Origin: HGM11416 sp045596285
GTDB taxonomy: Bacteria > Bacillota > Clostridia > Christensenellales > Borkfalkiaceae
DNA: 64,000 bases
Direction: 5' to 3'
NCBI GenBank assembly: GCA_045596285.1
Contig: JAZOCA010000025.1
Location: forward strand, 1 to 64,000
In this document: piece by piece, positions 37,069 through 45,658 of the stretch
Numbering within the stretch: position 1 is the first letter of the stretch
Layout: each line of letters opens with the position of its first letter
The notes under the pieces: generated by a model
The model's input: only the letters and a program-made list of their open reading frames with translations
The model's database searches: none
What the model was told of the DNA's origin: nothing
Translations under genes and position numbers: made by a program

Positions 37069-37737
37069 TCATTGAATCAAGATATTTATTTCCACTTCAA
37101 TTTCGGCTGATTTATAGTTAATATAATCTTCCTTTTTTAGGTAGTCACTACTATCAACGATTATCGTTACATCGTAAGACCCAGACATCACAAGCCCCCC
37201 CAAAAACTCATTAATGCTAGAAAAACCAAGAACGCTGTATTTAGAGAAATATATCTTCTCGCCTTCATATTCACAATATAAAGGTAAAACAAAGTGGGGG
37301 TTTCCATCATATATGTAAACGTAACTATCGTTATCTTTATATTCAATTGCCCCATTTGGGGCTAATACCAAGGTGGGGGTTTTTCTTTCGTCAATAAATT
37401 CTACTGCGATTTTTTTTCTTGCCAGTTCTATATCCGCTTCATAAGGAATATATGCAGGATAGCGAAAAACGTTTTCCCTTTGAACTTCTTCATTTTTTAT
37501 TTCGTTAACAATTACCTTATAAAACCCCTTTGGCCGGCAAGGAATTTGAACGGAATTTTCTTTATCTTGGGCTATTTCGATCGTTTTATCAAAAATAACG
37601 CTTTCATCTTCTTCCCAAATAACAGTAATTTCAGCAACCCATTCATCTGCTCCTTTTATTAATGTACATCCGCTTAACGCAAATATCCCCATAACAACAA
37701 TCAACAATAAGCATAATTTGTTTCTTATTTCTTTCAT
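37069..37737 (-). CDS. Lipoprotein, paralogue of the next gene upstream
   Basis: 222 residues with lipobox LSGC. The mature protein contains ITVIWEEDESVIFDKTIEIA and CRPKGFYKVIVNEIKNEEVQ, both almost identical to the neighbouring lipoprotein at 37788-38453, so this is a tandem duplication. The region between shared blocks differs by substitution, not by indels. No domain recognised; a beta-sandwich is likely. Function unknown. Confidence 0.75.
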   Translation of the reverse strand: MKEIRNKLCLLLIVVMGIFALSGCTLIKGADEWVAEITVIWEEDESVIFDKTIEIAQDKENSVQIPCRPKGFYKVIVNEIKNEEVQRENVFRYPAYIPYEADIELARKKIAVEFIDERKTPTLVLAPNGAIEYKDNDSYVYIYDGNPHFVLPLYCEYEGEKIYFSKYSVLGFSSINEFLGGLVMSGSYDVTIIVDSSDYLKKEDYINYKSAEIEVEINILIQ

Positions 37738-37787
37738 TTTTTCGCCTTTTTTGCACCTTTTTAGATTTATTTATAATATAAGATTTT

Positions 37788-38453
37788 TTACTTTACAATC
37801 TCAATATATATTTCTAACTCAATTGACTTATATTTGATATAATTTTGTTTTTCTACGTAATACTCACTATCGATTCTTATTATTACAGCATAAAAACCAA
37901 CCGCAACAACCCCTCCAAAATATTCACTGATATCTGAAAGCCCATCTATTTCATATTTAGAAAAAAATATCTTCTCCCCTTCATATTCACAATATAAAGG
38001 CTTAACAAAATGGAGTTCTTCGTCATATTTGTATACGTAAGTAACGTTATCTTTATATTCAATCGCCCCATTTGGGTCTAATACCAAGGTGGGGGTTTTT
38101 CTTTCATCAACAAATTTTATGGTAACTTCTTGATCTATAACTTTAGCGCTTGTTTCAAAACTAACGTGCGCGGGATAACGAAAAACGTTTTCCCTTTGAA
38201 CTTCTTCATTTTTTATTTCGTTAACAATTACCTTATAAAACCCCTTTGGCCGGCAAGGAATTTGAACGAAATTTTCTTCATCTTGGGCTATTTCGATCGT
38301 TTTATCAAAAACAACGCTTTCATCTTCTTCCCAAATAACAGTAATTTGCGCGCTGTATTTATTAAATATTTCTAAAAACTCACAACCACTTAATAAAGAA
38401 ACGTTTAAAACGCCTATTAATAATAAGCATAGTACTCGTTTGCAAATTTTCAT
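37788..38453 (-). CDS. Lipoprotein, paralogue of the next gene downstream
   Basis: 221 residues with lipobox LSGC (Cys24). Shares long blocks with the 37069-37737 product: DESVVFDKTIEIAQDEENFV, CRPKGFYKVIVNEIKNEEVQ and ERKTPTLVLDPNGAIEYKDN. First gene of the three-gene set (two lipoproteins plus the 93-aa protein), behind a good promoter. Confidence 0.75.
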   Translation of the reverse strand: MKICKRVLCLLLIGVLNVSLLSGCEFLEIFNKYSAQITVIWEEDESVVFDKTIEIAQDEENFVQIPCRPKGFYKVIVNEIKNEEVQRENVFRYPAHVSFETSAKVIDQEVTIKFVDERKTPTLVLDPNGAIEYKDNVTYVYKYDEELHFVKPLYCEYEGEKIFFSKYEIDGLSDISEYFGGVVAVGFYAVIIRIDSEYYVEKQNYIKYKSIELEIYIEIVK

Positions 38454-38502
38454 GTTTTTATTCTCCCATATCGTTTTATACTTAAGTACTTTTATATTTA
38501 TT

Positions 38503-38530
38503 ATTATATCATCTTTTTAATTATTGTCAA
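38503..38530 (-). promoter_or_regulatory. Sigma-A promoter of the paired lipoprotein genes
   Basis: Minus strand TTGACA, 16 bp, TATAAT. Confidence 0.75.
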
Positions 38531-38557
38531 CACATAACTAGGGATATGCGTAAATAG

Positions 38558-38593
38558 TAAAAAATAAAAGCCCTTAGCAAAAAACCAAGGGCA
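38558..38593 (-). terminator. Terminator of spoIVA
   Basis: GCCCTT (38571-38576) pairs with AAGGGC (38588-38593), then TTTTATTTTTT on the minus strand. Confidence 0.8.
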
Positions 38594-38615
38594 ATAAAAT
38601 TATACGTTTTTAGCA

Positions 38616-38642
38616 AAAAAGTGGGGGTATAGCGCGATTAAA
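38616..38642 (+). repeat. Dispersed CTATA/CGATTAA element, copy 9
   Basis: AAAAAAGTGGGGGTATAGCG then CGATTAA, ending 8 bp from the spoIVA stop codon. Confidence 0.85.
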
Positions 38643-38649
38643 AGCATCA

Positions 38650-40125
38650 TTATATAGTTACGCAAATAAGCGCGCTCTTCTTTTCGTTAACAATTTTTGC
38701 AACCGTCTTTTTAAGTTTATCTCTAAAGGGGGCTTTCATTCCACCTGCTTTATCAAAAATTTCTTCACTTACAAAACTGTATATGGGGCGACCAAATAAA
38801 TCCACCTTCATAATTCCCTGCGGATTTTCTTGATACTTTTGTTTTAAACTTTCAACGTAATCACTGCATTGTTTTTCTTTACCCACAACAGAATTTACTT
38901 CCGCTCCGATTTCTACCCTTACAATATGTAATGATGGCGCTGTTGCTTTTATTTTTACCCCGTATGAATTACCGGTTTTTACCATTTCGGGCTCGGCAAG
39001 AACTATTTCTTCTTCTGCAGGGGCAACTATGCCGTAACCCGTTTGCGAGGCTTCTTCTAACGCGCCTTTTATCTTTTCGTAAGAATTTTTTGCAATAGCA
39101 GAACTCTTAACGAATTTCATAAGCGCAAGCCTTTCATCAATAACTTCCCCAGATGCCAGCGATAAAGCAGAATAAAAAGCCTCGTCTGTTGGTAAGAAAT
39201 TAATTCGCATAACCCCTTCGCCTAAATCTAATTCACTACTTGCGCCAAGCGCAAAGTCAAGTTTTTCTAAGTTAGCGCAAATCAATTCATAATCGCTCAT
39301 TCTTTTAATTTTTGGCAAAATCTCGCGAATGTTTTGCAAAAGTGGGGCTATAAGGCGATTATCTGCATCTTCAATTCTCATCCAATCGGGAATATCAACG
39401 TATAAAGAACGCACGGGGAAGTCCATAAGCAATCCTTCCATAATCTCTTCAACGTCACTCTCGTCTATGGTGGTAAGATTTTTTATTAGCACGCACACAC
39501 CGTATTTTATGCGCAGTTTTTCGCAAAGTTCAAGCGCGTTTTTATCGTTCACATCTAACACGTTAAGTATTATTATAAATGGTTTGCCCTGCTCTTTTAA
39601 CTCCTTAACGGTGCGCTCTTCGGCTACTTGATAAGCATCTCTATCTATACCGCTAAAAGATCCGTCCGTCGTTACAACCACGCCCACGGTAGAATGTTCT
39701 TTAATAACCTTGCGCGTGCCTATTTCGCCCGCCTTTTCAAAGGGGATAAGATCTTCACTCCAAGGAGTTTTAACCATTCTTGGTTTTCCTTCTTCTTCTG
39801 CGCCAAGCGCTCCATCTACCATATATCCAACACAATCGATAAGTCGCACTCGCGCTTTAATCTTTCCACCAAGCTTAATCGGGGTAGAATCCGAAGGCAA
39901 AAATTTGGGTTCTACGGTGGTTACCGTTTTACCGCTTGCAGACTGCGGAATGCTATCTTCCGCTTCTTGCTTTTTGCTTTTTGAAGTTATGTTAGGAATA
40001 ACCGCCCTTTGCATAAAGTTGGCGATAAATGTAGATTTACCGGTGCGCACAGGGCCAACCACCCCGATATACAAATCGCCGTTTGTTCTTTTTTCAATGT
40101 CTTTATAAATATCGTATTTCTGCAT
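38650..40125 (-). CDS. spoIVA: Stage IV sporulation protein A
   Basis: 491 residues, the usual length. SpoIVA is the ATPase that polymerises on the forespore surface as the base of the spore coat. The N-terminus DIYKDIEKRTNGDLYIGVVG followed by PVRTGKSTF (Walker A) is diagnostic, as is the conserved C-terminus. The start at 40125 is chosen because GGGAGG lies just ahead; a longer GTG start would place that sequence inside the gene. It indicates that the organism sporulates. Confidence 0.96.
   Translation of the reverse strand: MQKYDIYKDIEKRTNGDLYIGVVGPVRTGKSTFIANFMQRAVIPNITSKSKKQEAEDSIPQSASGKTVTTVEPKFLPSDSTPIKLGGKIKARVRLIDCVGYMVDGALGAEEEGKPRMVKTPWSEDLIPFEKAGEIGTRKVIKEHSTVGVVVTTDGSFSGIDRDAYQVAEERTVKELKEQGKPFIIILNVLDVNDKNALELCEKLRIKYGVCVLIKNLTTIDESDVEEIMEGLLMDFPVRSLYVDIPDWMRIEDADNRLIAPLLQNIREILPKIKRMSDYELICANLEKLDFALGASSELDLGEGVMRINFLPTDEAFYSALSLASGEVIDERLALMKFVKSSAIAKNSYEKIKGALEEASQTGYGIVAPAEEEIVLAEPEMVKTGNSYGVKIKATAPSLHIVRVEIGAEVNSVVGKEKQCSDYVESLKQKYQENPQGIMKVDLFGRPIYSFVSEEIFDKAGGMKAPFRDKLKKTVAKIVNEKKSALICVTI
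39338..39363 (+). repeat. Coding-region copy of the dispersed element, inside spoIVA
   Basis: AAAAGTGGGGCTATAAGGCG then ATTATC, antisense to spoIVA. The match extends into the AAAAGTG flank. It encodes part of DADNRLIAPLL in SpoIVA, so a chance match to conserved coding sequence cannot be excluded. Confidence 0.45.
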
Positions 40126-40166
40126 ACGTCCTCCCACGGCGACTAAAGCCGTTAACTTTATAATCT

Positions 40167-40196
40167 ATTATTATGCGCCCTTTTTTTATATATGCC
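40167..40196 (-). promoter_or_regulatory. Sigma-E-like promoter of spoIVA
   Basis: Minus strand GGCATATAT (40188-40196) and CATAATAAT (40167-40175), separated by 12 bp, fit the ATA...CATA pattern of mother-cell sigma-E promoters, which drive spoIVA in Bacillus. About 45 nt before the ATG. Confidence 0.5.
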
Positions 40197-40425
40197 TTTT
40201 TACGATATTTTTCCGCTTGGCTTTTTTATTTTATAGCAATTTTAAAAACTTTCTTTCATCATATATAATTAATTTACCTTTGATCCTTACCTTACTTTTT
40301 GCAATTGTTCACTTAAACACCACGTACGTTTATGATAATTACTTTTTTCATACTTTGTCCTACACCGCCTATTGTTCCATCTTGTTATATCAGCCCCACT
40401 CCACCCATAGTACCAACGTATTTTT

Positions 40426-40748
40426 TAGTCCTACACCGCCTATCGCTTCAATTAATACCGTTCATTAACTAACAACAGGGCTTTACCTTCCCCACCACCA
40501 TAAGTTAACTACCAACAGGCTCTTTACCTTCCCCACCACCGTGAGTTAACTACCAACAGTCGCTTTGCATTTTCCACCGCCGTGAGCCAACTACCAACAG
40601 TCGCTTTATCTTCCCCACCGCCGTGAGCCAACTACCAACAGGCGCTTTACCTTCTCCACCACCGTGAGCCAACAACCAACAGTCACTTTACCTTCCCCAC
40701 CACCGTGAGTTAACTACCAACACTCGCTTTGCATTTTCCACCGCCGTG
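40426..40748. repeat. 41-bp tandem repeat array A with leader
   Basis: A leader TAGTCCTACACCGCCTATCG (40426-40445) with a TTAATACCGTTCATTAACTA stretch is followed by seven contiguous copies of a 41-bp unit. CCAACAG recurs at 40512, 40553, 40594, 40635, 40676 and 40717, always 41 bp apart. The unit contains CTACCAACAGTCGCTTT and CCACCACCGTGAGT. A partial second leader lies at about 40355. No open reading frame on either strand explains it. The rest of 40197-40425 is AT-rich with nothing else recognised. Confidence 0.95.
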
Positions 40749-40763
40749 CAATACGAATTCTTT

Positions 40764-40797
40764 AAAACTACGCCTATAGGTCGATTATCTAACTTTC
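40764..40797 (+). repeat. Dispersed CTATA/CGATTAA element, copy 10
   Basis: AAAACTACGCCTATAGGTCG then ATTATCT and ACTTTC. It lies 16 bp after array A, on the operon side. Confidence 0.8.
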
Positions 40798-40828
40798 TAT
40801 AAATAAAAAAGGCGCGGAAACCGCGCCC
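40798..40828 (-). terminator. Terminator of the six-gene GHH/BspA operon
   Basis: GGCGCGG and CCGCGCC form a GC-rich stem (about 40809-40827); the minus strand then reads TTTTTTATTT. It sits just after the nuclease stop codon. Confidence 0.9.
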
Positions 40829-40836
40829 TAAAAATA

Positions 40837-41868
40837 TTATCTTCTACTGCTAACCGTTTGTGAATTTTGATTGTCTTCTTTTTGATCATTATTAGCACTT
40901 ACTTCGTTTTGAATGCTCTGAGAAGAACCCTTTTTATCTTCTATCGACCAAGTATTATTGATTGAATTAACTTGCTTTTTTACTGCCTCTTCTTTAAGTT
41001 CTGTATAGTTCTTTTTGCTTTCATCTGCTTTGTTATTTTCTAATTTGGCTTTTTCATATTGAGCATTTGATATATCTTTGATTTCAGATGAAAACACCTT
41101 TGCCCCCTCTGACCAAGATTGAGTTTCCCCGTTGTTTCTTATTAAATTCATATTTTGTTTAGCGTAATTATAAGTATCTTGCGACCCTAAAGAAAAAGCC
41201 AACGTTTTTGCAAAAGAATTACTTTCTTTGTTTAACCCATCACGATATTCTTTTAAAAGAACTTTACCAGACTCTACATCTATGTTATACCTCGTTGCGA
41301 TAGCCTCTGCAAACTCGTCTAAGACCTGCCCATTAGAATGATGTACTAAACTATTTTTGTTCAAAAAGAAACTATCCATCCTGTTTTGTCTTTCTTGATA
41401 GTTTTCAGCAAGTTTTGCTTTTAATAATGAATATATTTTTTTATCTTCATGCGATAAATCTTTCATTTTTTCTATCTCCGCCTTTTTCTCTTTTGATAAA
41501 TCTTGATATTTTTCTTTTAAGTTAATTTCAACTCTATTTTTAGCTGAATTAGTGCCTGAAAGAAAAACGCTTTTTGTTCTTGTATTAAAAGCACTTTGAA
41601 GCGAATATTTCCAGTTGTTTAAATGTGTTTGTTTATGTTCTTCTCTTGTTAAAAATTGAATATTATTGACTTCGCATGCAAGTTCCGGATGTTTGCTAAC
41701 ACTTTGAATATGATGCCCAATAAAACCCTTAACTCTCCCGGTAGTCAATAACTCGTGTTGCTGATAAAGGTCCCACTCGCGACTACCTTTTCCTTGCTTT
41801 ACAAGTCGAATTTCTTCCGCCCAGGCATCACGAACTCCTTTTGCCCTTAAATACTTTAAACTTGACAT
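40837..41868 (-). CDS. GHH/HNH-type nuclease with helical C-terminal region
   Basis: 343 residues. Residues about 10-90 resemble the GHH toxin nuclease family: AWAEEIRLVKQGKGSREWDL, GFIGHHIQSV (GHH at 51-53), NNIQFLTREEHKQTHLNNW (Asn69, His78, His82). Residues 100-343 are Lys/Glu/Asn/Gln-rich, helical and end in a disordered QNSQTVSSRR tail. There is no signal peptide. In most polymorphic toxins the nuclease is C-terminal; here it is N-terminal and stands alone. Start at 41868, 8 bp after the SMI1/KNR4-like gene; a longer start (41895) would overlap it. Confidence 0.8.
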   Translation of the reverse strand: MSSLKYLRAKGVRDAWAEEIRLVKQGKGSREWDLYQQHELLTTGRVKGFIGHHIQSVSKHPELACEVNNIQFLTREEHKQTHLNNWKYSLQSAFNTRTKSVFLSGTNSAKNRVEINLKEKYQDLSKEKKAEIEKMKDLSHEDKKIYSLLKAKLAENYQERQNRMDSFFLNKNSLVHHSNGQVLDEFAEAIATRYNIDVESGKVLLKEYRDGLNKESNSFAKTLAFSLGSQDTYNYAKQNMNLIRNNGETQSWSEGAKVFSSEIKDISNAQYEKAKLENNKADESKKNYTELKEEAVKKQVNSINNTWSIEDKKGSSQSIQNEVSANNDQKEDNQNSQTVSSRR

Positions 41869-41876
41869 AATTATAC

Positions 41877-42311
41877 CTACCCAAGCTGTTCCCATTCGTT
41901 AATTTCGTCTTGAATAAAGCACTTAAAATCATTCCAGTCTTGATAAAATTCCTTATTTTCCTTATCCCACAAGAATATTTTTTGGGGACGCACCAAGTTT
42001 ACACATAGCCAATCGCCGTAATTTGTTTCACCTATTATAAGAAAATTGTTAAGCAATCCACTCTCTTTGCGAAAATTCCCCTTGTTTTCTTGTAATAAAT
42101 CGTGATATGAGTTTTTACCCACACCGTAAATCACGCTACCGGGAATAAACAATTCGCCACCGTTAAAATGTTTTAACAGTTCAAGATAATTAGGCGGAAA
42201 TTCAACACCAAGTTCGTTTTGTGCATTACTAATATCTTCTTCCGTTGCCGGTGGATATAAAACAACTACCGCACTGCTATAACGTGTAAGTTTGTTAATA
42301 AGTTCTTTCAT
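41877..42311 (-). CDS. SMI1/KNR4 family protein, probable immunity protein
   Basis: 144 residues. PPATEEDISNAQNELGVEFP then NYLELLKHFNGGELF, the GVGKN turn and LIIGETNYGDWLCVNL are the standard SMI1/KNR4 (SUKH) pattern. SUKH proteins are the commonest immunity partners of HNH-type polymorphic toxins. Placed directly before the GHH nuclease gene, it is the expected antidote. Start at 42311 (GAGGG ahead). Confidence 0.88.
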   Translation of the reverse strand: MKELINKLTRYSSAVVVLYPPATEEDISNAQNELGVEFPPNYLELLKHFNGGELFIPGSVIYGVGKNSYHDLLQENKGNFRKESGLLNNFLIIGETNYGDWLCVNLVRPQKIFLWDKENKEFYQDWNDFKCFIQDEINEWEQLG

Positions 42312-42342
42312 CACACACCCTCAAGTTTAACTTTTAATTAGA

Positions 42343-45300
42343 CTACTCTAATTCAATAATTCCATCTGAACAAACAATTTCTTCAATACCCCATAAATAA
42401 ATGTTATCAATTGTAACCACGTATTCTCCCATCGATCCCAAATCGACAGTAATTGAGAAATTATTTATAAGATCCCATTGTTCCATTGTACCCAAGTAGA
42501 TAATGCTTGAAACATTCTCGATGTATTCAAAATTAGAAGAGCCTATATAAGTTATAGAATTAGGCAACGTTACGCTTATTAATTTATTACAGTCTTCAAA
42601 CGCCCCGGTACCTATCACTTTGCAATTTTCATCAACAACCGCCGTAAAAAGGTCTTTATCCACACTTGCCAAATAAAGATGTGGATTAAATTCATTACCT
42701 AAATATTTCAATCCATCCCATTCATTATAAACAAGATTGTTGCAATATTCAAACGCACGTGAACCGATAAACATTATACTTTCTGGGATACTTACACTTA
42801 CCAAATTATTACAGCCATAAAACGCGTAATCATCTATTATTGTTACGCCCTCTGGAATACTTACACTTGCTAAGTTACCACAATTCCTAAACGCACTGTT
42901 TCCTATTGCAATTACGCCTTCGGGAATACTTACACTTGCTAAGTTATCACAGTCATAAAACGCGTAATCACCTATTATAGTTACTCCTTCGGGGATAATA
43001 AAAGAACTATCTGTTTTGCCACCGGCATACCTAACCAAGGTCTTACCATCCTTAGAGTATAAATTTCCATCTATAGATTTATAATTAGGATTGTTTTCCG
43101 CAACTTCTATATAATATAGATCATCCCAACTATCAACTGAATCAATCACTTCCACCGTTGAAGGAATAACTAACCAATCTAAATCCTCTGCCATATACAA
43201 ATCTGGTATTCTTTTTGCTTTTGTTAACTCCAAATAAATTATGTTACAATAATACCAATCTCCATCTACAAATGAAAATAAATAGCGAAAATCGCAAGTT
43301 TCATCATCGTCTACTGTTTTACCTATAAAAGGCGTAACGAGCGAACTCAAGTTCCAACAATCAGCAAAAATACCCCTACCGATACTTTCTACAGAAGATG
43401 GAATCGAAATACCCTTTATACCCGACCCAACAAAAGCATAATCGCAAATAGTTTGCAACCCTTCAGGCAGGTCAAGTTCAACAATATTACTTCTATATGC
43501 AAAAGCGTAACTTTCTATTTGTTTTATCGTATTAGGAAATTGAAGTTGTAATTGTACGTTATAAGAATTAGTTGTGAACGCATATTCTTTAATATTTTCA
43601 GTACCTTCAAGTATTTCATAATAATCTAAAAATTTAAATGGTGGAAAGCATATTAAATCCTTGCCGTCTTTACTGTATAAAACCCCGTCTACAGCCTTAT
43701 AATTTTCATTATATGGTGAAACGAAAATATTTGAAACGCAACTATCAAAGAATACTTCAGCCGAAACGTCTTTAACAGTTGATGAAAGATTAACCACTTC
43801 AATCCGACGTTCGGACGTAAAGAGATAATCGCAAAGCGTTTCAACCCCTTCGGGAACTGTAAATTCGTTGTATTCCGCCCATTCATCTTGGGATATTGCA
43901 AGCAATGTTTTACCGTCTTTACTATATAAATCACCATTTACAGATTTGTAATTTTGATTGTTAGAATCCACTCTTATTTCTGGTATCGAACAAGAATAAA
44001 AAGCCCCCGATAGTATTTTATTGACGTTTGCAGGTATAAATATCTCACCGTAATAGTCCATAACGGCAAGCGACAATATGCCAACGGTATCATATCTTAA
44101 ATCTATGTAATTTAAATTTGAGTTTACTCTATAAAGCCAGTTATTGACGTAATAAGCGCCGTTATATTCCGTGATTAATCTTTCACAGTTTTCAAAAATC
44201 CCATAGCCTACTTCTTCTAAAGAATCTGGTATGTTAATTTCTGAAAGGTGAGAACAATTTACAAATGCGGAATCACCTATTTTTATTATACCTTCGTTAA
44301 GAGATAGCTTTGATAACTTATTATTACCGTAAAACGATAGCGCTTCATCGGCAATTTCAATTGCATCTGTTATCGTTAGAGTCTTTAGGTTTTCATAATC
44401 ATCTATTAAAGTCATTAATTTCAAATTCTCTTGCCGATTAAAACCTATAAAAGGAATCTCTAAGTTTTCTAAAAGAGGACAATTGTAGATGAAAGAATCC
44501 CCTATCTTTTGAACGCTTTTGGGTATCACAACAGATTTTAAACTGGGGCAATTATAAAAAACATATGATTCAACTTCTAAAAGTCCATCTAAAAAAGTTA
44601 CGTTTTGAATACTTTCGCATCCATAAAAAGAATCTTCTTCAAGTCGTGTTTCATTAGTTACAACCACGTCCTTTAATGAATATGGAACGCCATAACTAAA
44701 TATGCTATTAAATCGACTAGAGCCATCTTCTCCATCTGCAATTTCTTGTTTCGTTCCAACGAAAGGAAGGGTTATTTTACATAAAGAAGTACACTCTTCA
44801 AACACTCCACTTTGTATTTCTGTAACGCTGTTAGGAATAATGATTTCGTTTAATGAAGTACAACCTTTAAATGCGCGGTAACGAATTTTTAATACACTAT
44901 TTGGCAATTTTATAAAATTAACATTTTCACAACCACTAAACGCCTCGATTGAAATTTCTGCGCCATCTAATATATCTATTTCCCTTAAGGATGCTGGGAT
45001 ATTTTCTTCTCCGCCAAAAATATAATTAAAAGATTGTTCTTTTATCCTTATTTGCATATCGTTCCAATTATAAAGATCATCATAGTTCACGTCATAATCT
45101 TCACTTCTTTGCTTCCCTACAAACGGTATGGTAATTTTTGTTAGAGATTCGCATTCCTGAAAAGCATATTCATTAATTACCCTAACTGAAGTAGGGATAT
45201 AGATTTCAAGCAAATCACAACCCGAAAAAGTTCCACTTGCAATAGAAATAACTTTTGTTCCTTCTATTTCAGAAGGAATTTCTAAACTTGTGCTTATAGA

Positions 45301-45654
45301 ATTATCATATGAGATCGCTTCATACCCCTTTAAACTTCTATTATACGAGTAAGTAACGCCATCTATTGTTTTATCCCATTTTACAGTAAAAACAACTATG
45401 GGCAAAATAACCCCTATAATTACAACAACTGCAACGATGGGAATTAAGTGTGCACGAATATAGTTTGCTGTTTTATTTAACCTATATTTTAAGGAGTTTC
45501 CTGCTTTACTGCATAAGAAAGCAATTTTTGAAAAAATAATCTTCAAAAAATTTCCAAAACTTGCATTTTGAGAGTTATAATACTCCTCGTCACTTTGCTC
45601 TATATCTTCTATTTCTTCTTCGTTAAATCTACCGTAACCCTTTGGTATTTTCAT
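42343..45654 (-). CDS. Giant BspA-type LRR protein with one membrane span
   Basis: 1103 residues. An N-terminal MKIPKGYGRFNEEEIEDIEQ and acidic region precede one membrane span (about 70-91, IPIVAVVVIIGVILPIVVF). The rest is BspA-type (LRR_5) repeats of 22-24 residues, such as FYDCDNLASVSIPEGVIAIG. Recurrent inserts with YSKDGKTLV appear between repeat blocks. No N-terminal signal peptide, so a type II or III orientation with the LRR outside is likely. It begins 4 bp after the other LRR gene, with GGAGG inside that gene's end. Confidence 0.88.
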   Translation of the reverse strand: MKIPKGYGRFNEEEIEDIEQSDEEYYNSQNASFGNFLKIIFSKIAFLCSKAGNSLKYRLNKTANYIRAHLIPIVAVVVIIGVILPIVVFTVKWDKTIDGVTYSYNRSLKGYEAISYDNSISTSLEIPSEIEGTKVISIASGTFSGCDLLEIYIPTSVRVINEYAFQECESLTKITIPFVGKQRSEDYDVNYDDLYNWNDMQIRIKEQSFNYIFGGEENIPASLREIDILDGAEISIEAFSGCENVNFIKLPNSVLKIRYRAFKGCTSLNEIIIPNSVTEIQSGVFEECTSLCKITLPFVGTKQEIADGEDGSSRFNSIFSYGVPYSLKDVVVTNETRLEEDSFYGCESIQNVTFLDGLLEVESYVFYNCPSLKSVVIPKSVQKIGDSFIYNCPLLENLEIPFIGFNRQENLKLMTLIDDYENLKTLTITDAIEIADEALSFYGNNKLSKLSLNEGIIKIGDSAFVNCSHLSEINIPDSLEEVGYGIFENCERLITEYNGAYYVNNWLYRVNSNLNYIDLRYDTVGILSLAVMDYYGEIFIPANVNKILSGAFYSCSIPEIRVDSNNQNYKSVNGDLYSKDGKTLLAISQDEWAEYNEFTVPEGVETLCDYLFTSERRIEVVNLSSTVKDVSAEVFFDSCVSNIFVSPYNENYKAVDGVLYSKDGKDLICFPPFKFLDYYEILEGTENIKEYAFTTNSYNVQLQLQFPNTIKQIESYAFAYRSNIVELDLPEGLQTICDYAFVGSGIKGISIPSSVESIGRGIFADCWNLSSLVTPFIGKTVDDDETCDFRYLFSFVDGDWYYCNIIYLELTKAKRIPDLYMAEDLDWLVIPSTVEVIDSVDSWDDLYYIEVAENNPNYKSIDGNLYSKDGKTLVRYAGGKTDSSFIIPEGVTIIGDYAFYDCDNLASVSIPEGVIAIGNSAFRNCGNLASVSIPEGVTIIDDYAFYGCNNLVSVSIPESIMFIGSRAFEYCNNLVYNEWDGLKYLGNEFNPHLYLASVDKDLFTAVVDENCKVIGTGAFEDCNKLISVTLPNSITYIGSSNFEYIENVSSIIYLGTMEQWDLINNFSITVDLGSMGEYVVTIDNIYLWGIEEIVCSDGIIELE

Positions 45655-45658
45655 GATT

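Noticed and set aside
40426..40748. Array A as a CRISPR array
   Set aside because: The whole 41-bp unit repeats with only point differences; there are no unique spacers and no cas genes in the window. The same holds for array B.
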